Source: Spongiicolonus versatilis (GTDB taxonomy: Bacteria > Pseudomonadota > Gammaproteobacteria > Arenicellales > Spongiicolonaceae). Taken from it: a stretch of 6,900 nucleotides of DNA. Made by a program: the position numbers and the translations under genes. Location: assembly GCA_028286165.1 (NCBI GenBank), contig JAPYMU010000130.1:1-6900 (forward strand), given 5' to 3'. The notes beneath the pieces were generated by a model. The model searched no databases. It was not told where the DNA came from and worked only from the letters and a program-made list of their open reading frames with translations. Below, one piece after another: positions 5,441-6,900 of this stretch (within the stretch, counting starts at the first letter, position 1; every line of letters begins with the position of its first letter).

Positions 5441-6900
5441 GTGAACCCCACCCGCACCGCCGAAACCGCGTTGAATTATAAATTAGCGGAGTTGCTGCGG
5501 CGGCAGCGCATTCCGGCCGCGGGCGAGCGGCGCCATGGAGGGCTGCAGTACGACTGCCTGGTGGACCGGGATGAGGACTTGGTTTCCATTGAGGCCGAGT
5601 TTGCCCCGGCCCGGGAGGTCAAAAAGGAGGCGGCCGGCCGCATCGAAAATAAAATAGAAAACAAAACCGTTCGTTTGGTGGTCGCCTTGGTTTATCCCGG
5701 GCGCCTGCGCAAAGTCGCCGACGAGAAAATCGGCGATGCGCTGGGTGAAAGCCGCGATTTAAAATTTTCCTTCGGGGAAATCGATGAAAAGAAGCGCAAC
5801 CTGCCCCTTCCCCTGCACGGAGAAAACCCCGCCGACGCCTATCCCATCCGGTGGAGCCCCGAGGAAACCGGCGGCGTGGACACCCTCGCCGACCACTTGT
5901 GGTCGCGGTGGACGGAAGACAAAAGCATTGGCAAAGAATTTGATTTTCTTGTCAAACAACTGGATACAAACGTGCAGGAGGCGGCGGCCGTCATCCACCG
6001 CAATGAAGGCGCGCGCAAAGGCATCATCAAGGCGCTTGATTTCGGCATACTCGGAATTGACGAGCAGTCATCGATGCGCGCGGCGGCGCTCATATTGTGC
6101 AACGCCATGCTGTTTCATGAATTGCTGTCGGGAATTGAGGGCATTCCACGGCCGCCGGTGCCGGGCCCCGCCGACCGCGACAATACGGCCCGCGCCTGGC
6201 GGGAAATTCTCGACATCAACTGGTATCCCATATTCGAGCCGGCGTTTGAAGTTCTGCGCCAGATGAATTCTCCAACCGCGCATCATGCTTTGGAGGCATT
6301 GCGCCCGGCGGTCGCCCGGCTGGCCGAATCAAACATCCCGGCGCGCCACGATTTATCCGGGCGCGTTTTCCACCGGCTGTTAATCGGCGGGAAATATCTC
6401 AGCCCGAACTACACCACCATCACCGCCGCCATCCTGCTGTCCGCGCTCGCGCTTGAAGGCCTCGCCGTTGACTGGAGCGACGCCAAACAAATCAAGAAAC
6501 TGGACATCACCGACCCGGCCTGCGGCACCGGCACGCTGCTGGTCGCCGCCGCGGAGGAAATCCGCCGCCGCCACTACCGCGCCTCCCTTGATTTGAACAA
6601 GGACCCGTCGGAAACCCTCGGCCGGGATCTTCTGGAGCACACTTTGCGCGGCCGCGATGTGGTTCTGGCGGTGGTGCACCTCACCGCCGCCACCCTGGCC
6701 ATGATGGAAACATCGCAGAAAATCAGCCGCACCCAACTCGCCCAAATGTCGCTCACGGTCAAGCGCGAAGGCAAAACCCCGGTGCCGTACCTCGGCAGTT
6801 TGGATTACCTGTCCACCAGCAAGGTCAAGCCCATGTCCATCAGCCTGCCGGCCTCGCCGAAGAGCGTCACCGGCCGCGGCGAAGAATCCCCGGCGGACAA
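5441..6900 (+). CDS. N6-adenine DNA methylase with N-terminal nuclease-like domain, restriction-modification type (3' partial)
   Basis: A single open frame runs from GTG 5441 off the right edge (486 codons seen, no stop). An in-frame stop at 5423-5425 makes GTG 5441 the earliest normal start. The SAM-binding motif of gamma-type adenine methylases is clear: DITDPACGTGTLLVAAAEEI with DPACGTGT at 358-365. It is preceded by a helical stretch (GRVFHRLLIGG, then YTTITAAILLSALAL, 307-338) matching the region just before motif I in HsdM-like and type IIG enzymes. The catalytic NPPY/NPPF motif would lie beyond the window. Residues about 187-230 form a helical region typical of single-chain methylases. 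The N-terminal ~130 residues contain D38, then SIEAEFAPAREVKKEAAGRIE (49-69) and VVALVYPGRLR. This resembles a PD-(D/E)xK-like domain, but with E-A-E instead of E-x-K. It is probably a type IIG or related restriction-modification protein. The methylase call is firm; the nuclease reading is tentative. AT-richer patches near 5470 and 5640-5780 contrast with its neighbours. Confidence 0.82.
   Translation, partial: MNPTRTAETALNYKLAELLRRQRIPAAGERRHGGLQYDCLVDRDEDLVSIEAEFAPAREVKKEAAGRIENKIENKTVRLVVALVYPGRLRKVADEKIGDALGESRDLKFSFGEIDEKKRNLPLPLHGENPADAYPIRWSPEETGGVDTLADHLWSRWTEDKSIGKEFDFLVKQLDTNVQEAAAVIHRNEGARKGIIKALDFGILGIDEQSSMRAAALILCNAMLFHELLSGIEGIPRPPVPGPADRDNTARAWREILDINWYPIFEPAFEVLRQMNSPTAHHALEALRPAVARLAESNIPARHDLSGRVFHRLLIGGKYLSPNYTTITAAILLSALALEGLAVDWSDAKQIKKLDITDPACGTGTLLVAAAEEIRRRHYRASLDLNKDPSETLGRDLLEHTLRGRDVVLAVVHLTAATLAMMETSQKISRTQLAQMSLTVKREGKTPVPYLGSLDYLSTSKVKPMSISLPASPKSVTGRGEESPAD

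Noticed and set aside
5784..6266. Alternative + strand open frame of 160 codons inside the right-hand methylase gene
   Set aside because: It overlaps the methylase frame that runs unbroken from 5441 to the edge with a clear SAM-binding motif. Its own product is Arg/Ser/Pro-rich and without motifs.

Overview
The window is GC-rich, densely coded on the + strand, and has no gene-free stretch longer than about 70 bases. The substrate-binding protein has a Sec signal peptide without a lipobox, one start has a near-perfect extended -10 promoter, and the coding frames strongly favour G or C in the third position. Together these suggest a high-GC Gram-negative bacterium, probably a proteobacterium. 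No rRNA, tRNA, taxonomic marker gene, CRISPR array or insertion sequence is visible, so the lineage is a guess.

Layout, left to right. (1) Bases 1-1556 hold two inner-membrane permeases of a BMP-type (nucleoside / simple-sugar-like) ABC importer; the first is cut by the window edge and the two overlap by ATGA. (2) Bases 1559-3010 hold a beta-class DNA methyltransferase (DPPF, then DPFCGCGT) fused to a C-terminal Mrr-like endonuclease-fold domain. It starts 2 bases after the permease stop and ends in a small hairpin. (3) Bases 3017-4171 hold an extended -10 promoter, a strong Shine-Dalgarno and the BMP-family periplasmic substrate-binding protein. (4) Bases 4187-5374 hold an S41 carboxy-terminal processing protease with PDZ domain and intact Ser/Lys/Gln catalytic residues. 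(5) From 5441 past the right edge runs an uninterrupted frame for a gamma-type N6-adenine DNA methylase with an N-terminal domain carrying an IEAEF motif. This looks like a restriction-modification type protein.

The permeases and the binding protein most likely form one importer: solute is captured in the periplasm and passed through the permease pair, with the ATPase presumably upstream of the window. The methyltransferase-nuclease gene splits this transporter locus. A second, unrelated adenine methylase lies about 2.4 kb downstream. Thus two DNA-modification genes flank the binding protein and protease genes, which is the most unusual feature here. The window may be the edge of a defence or restriction-modification region placed within housekeeping transport genes.
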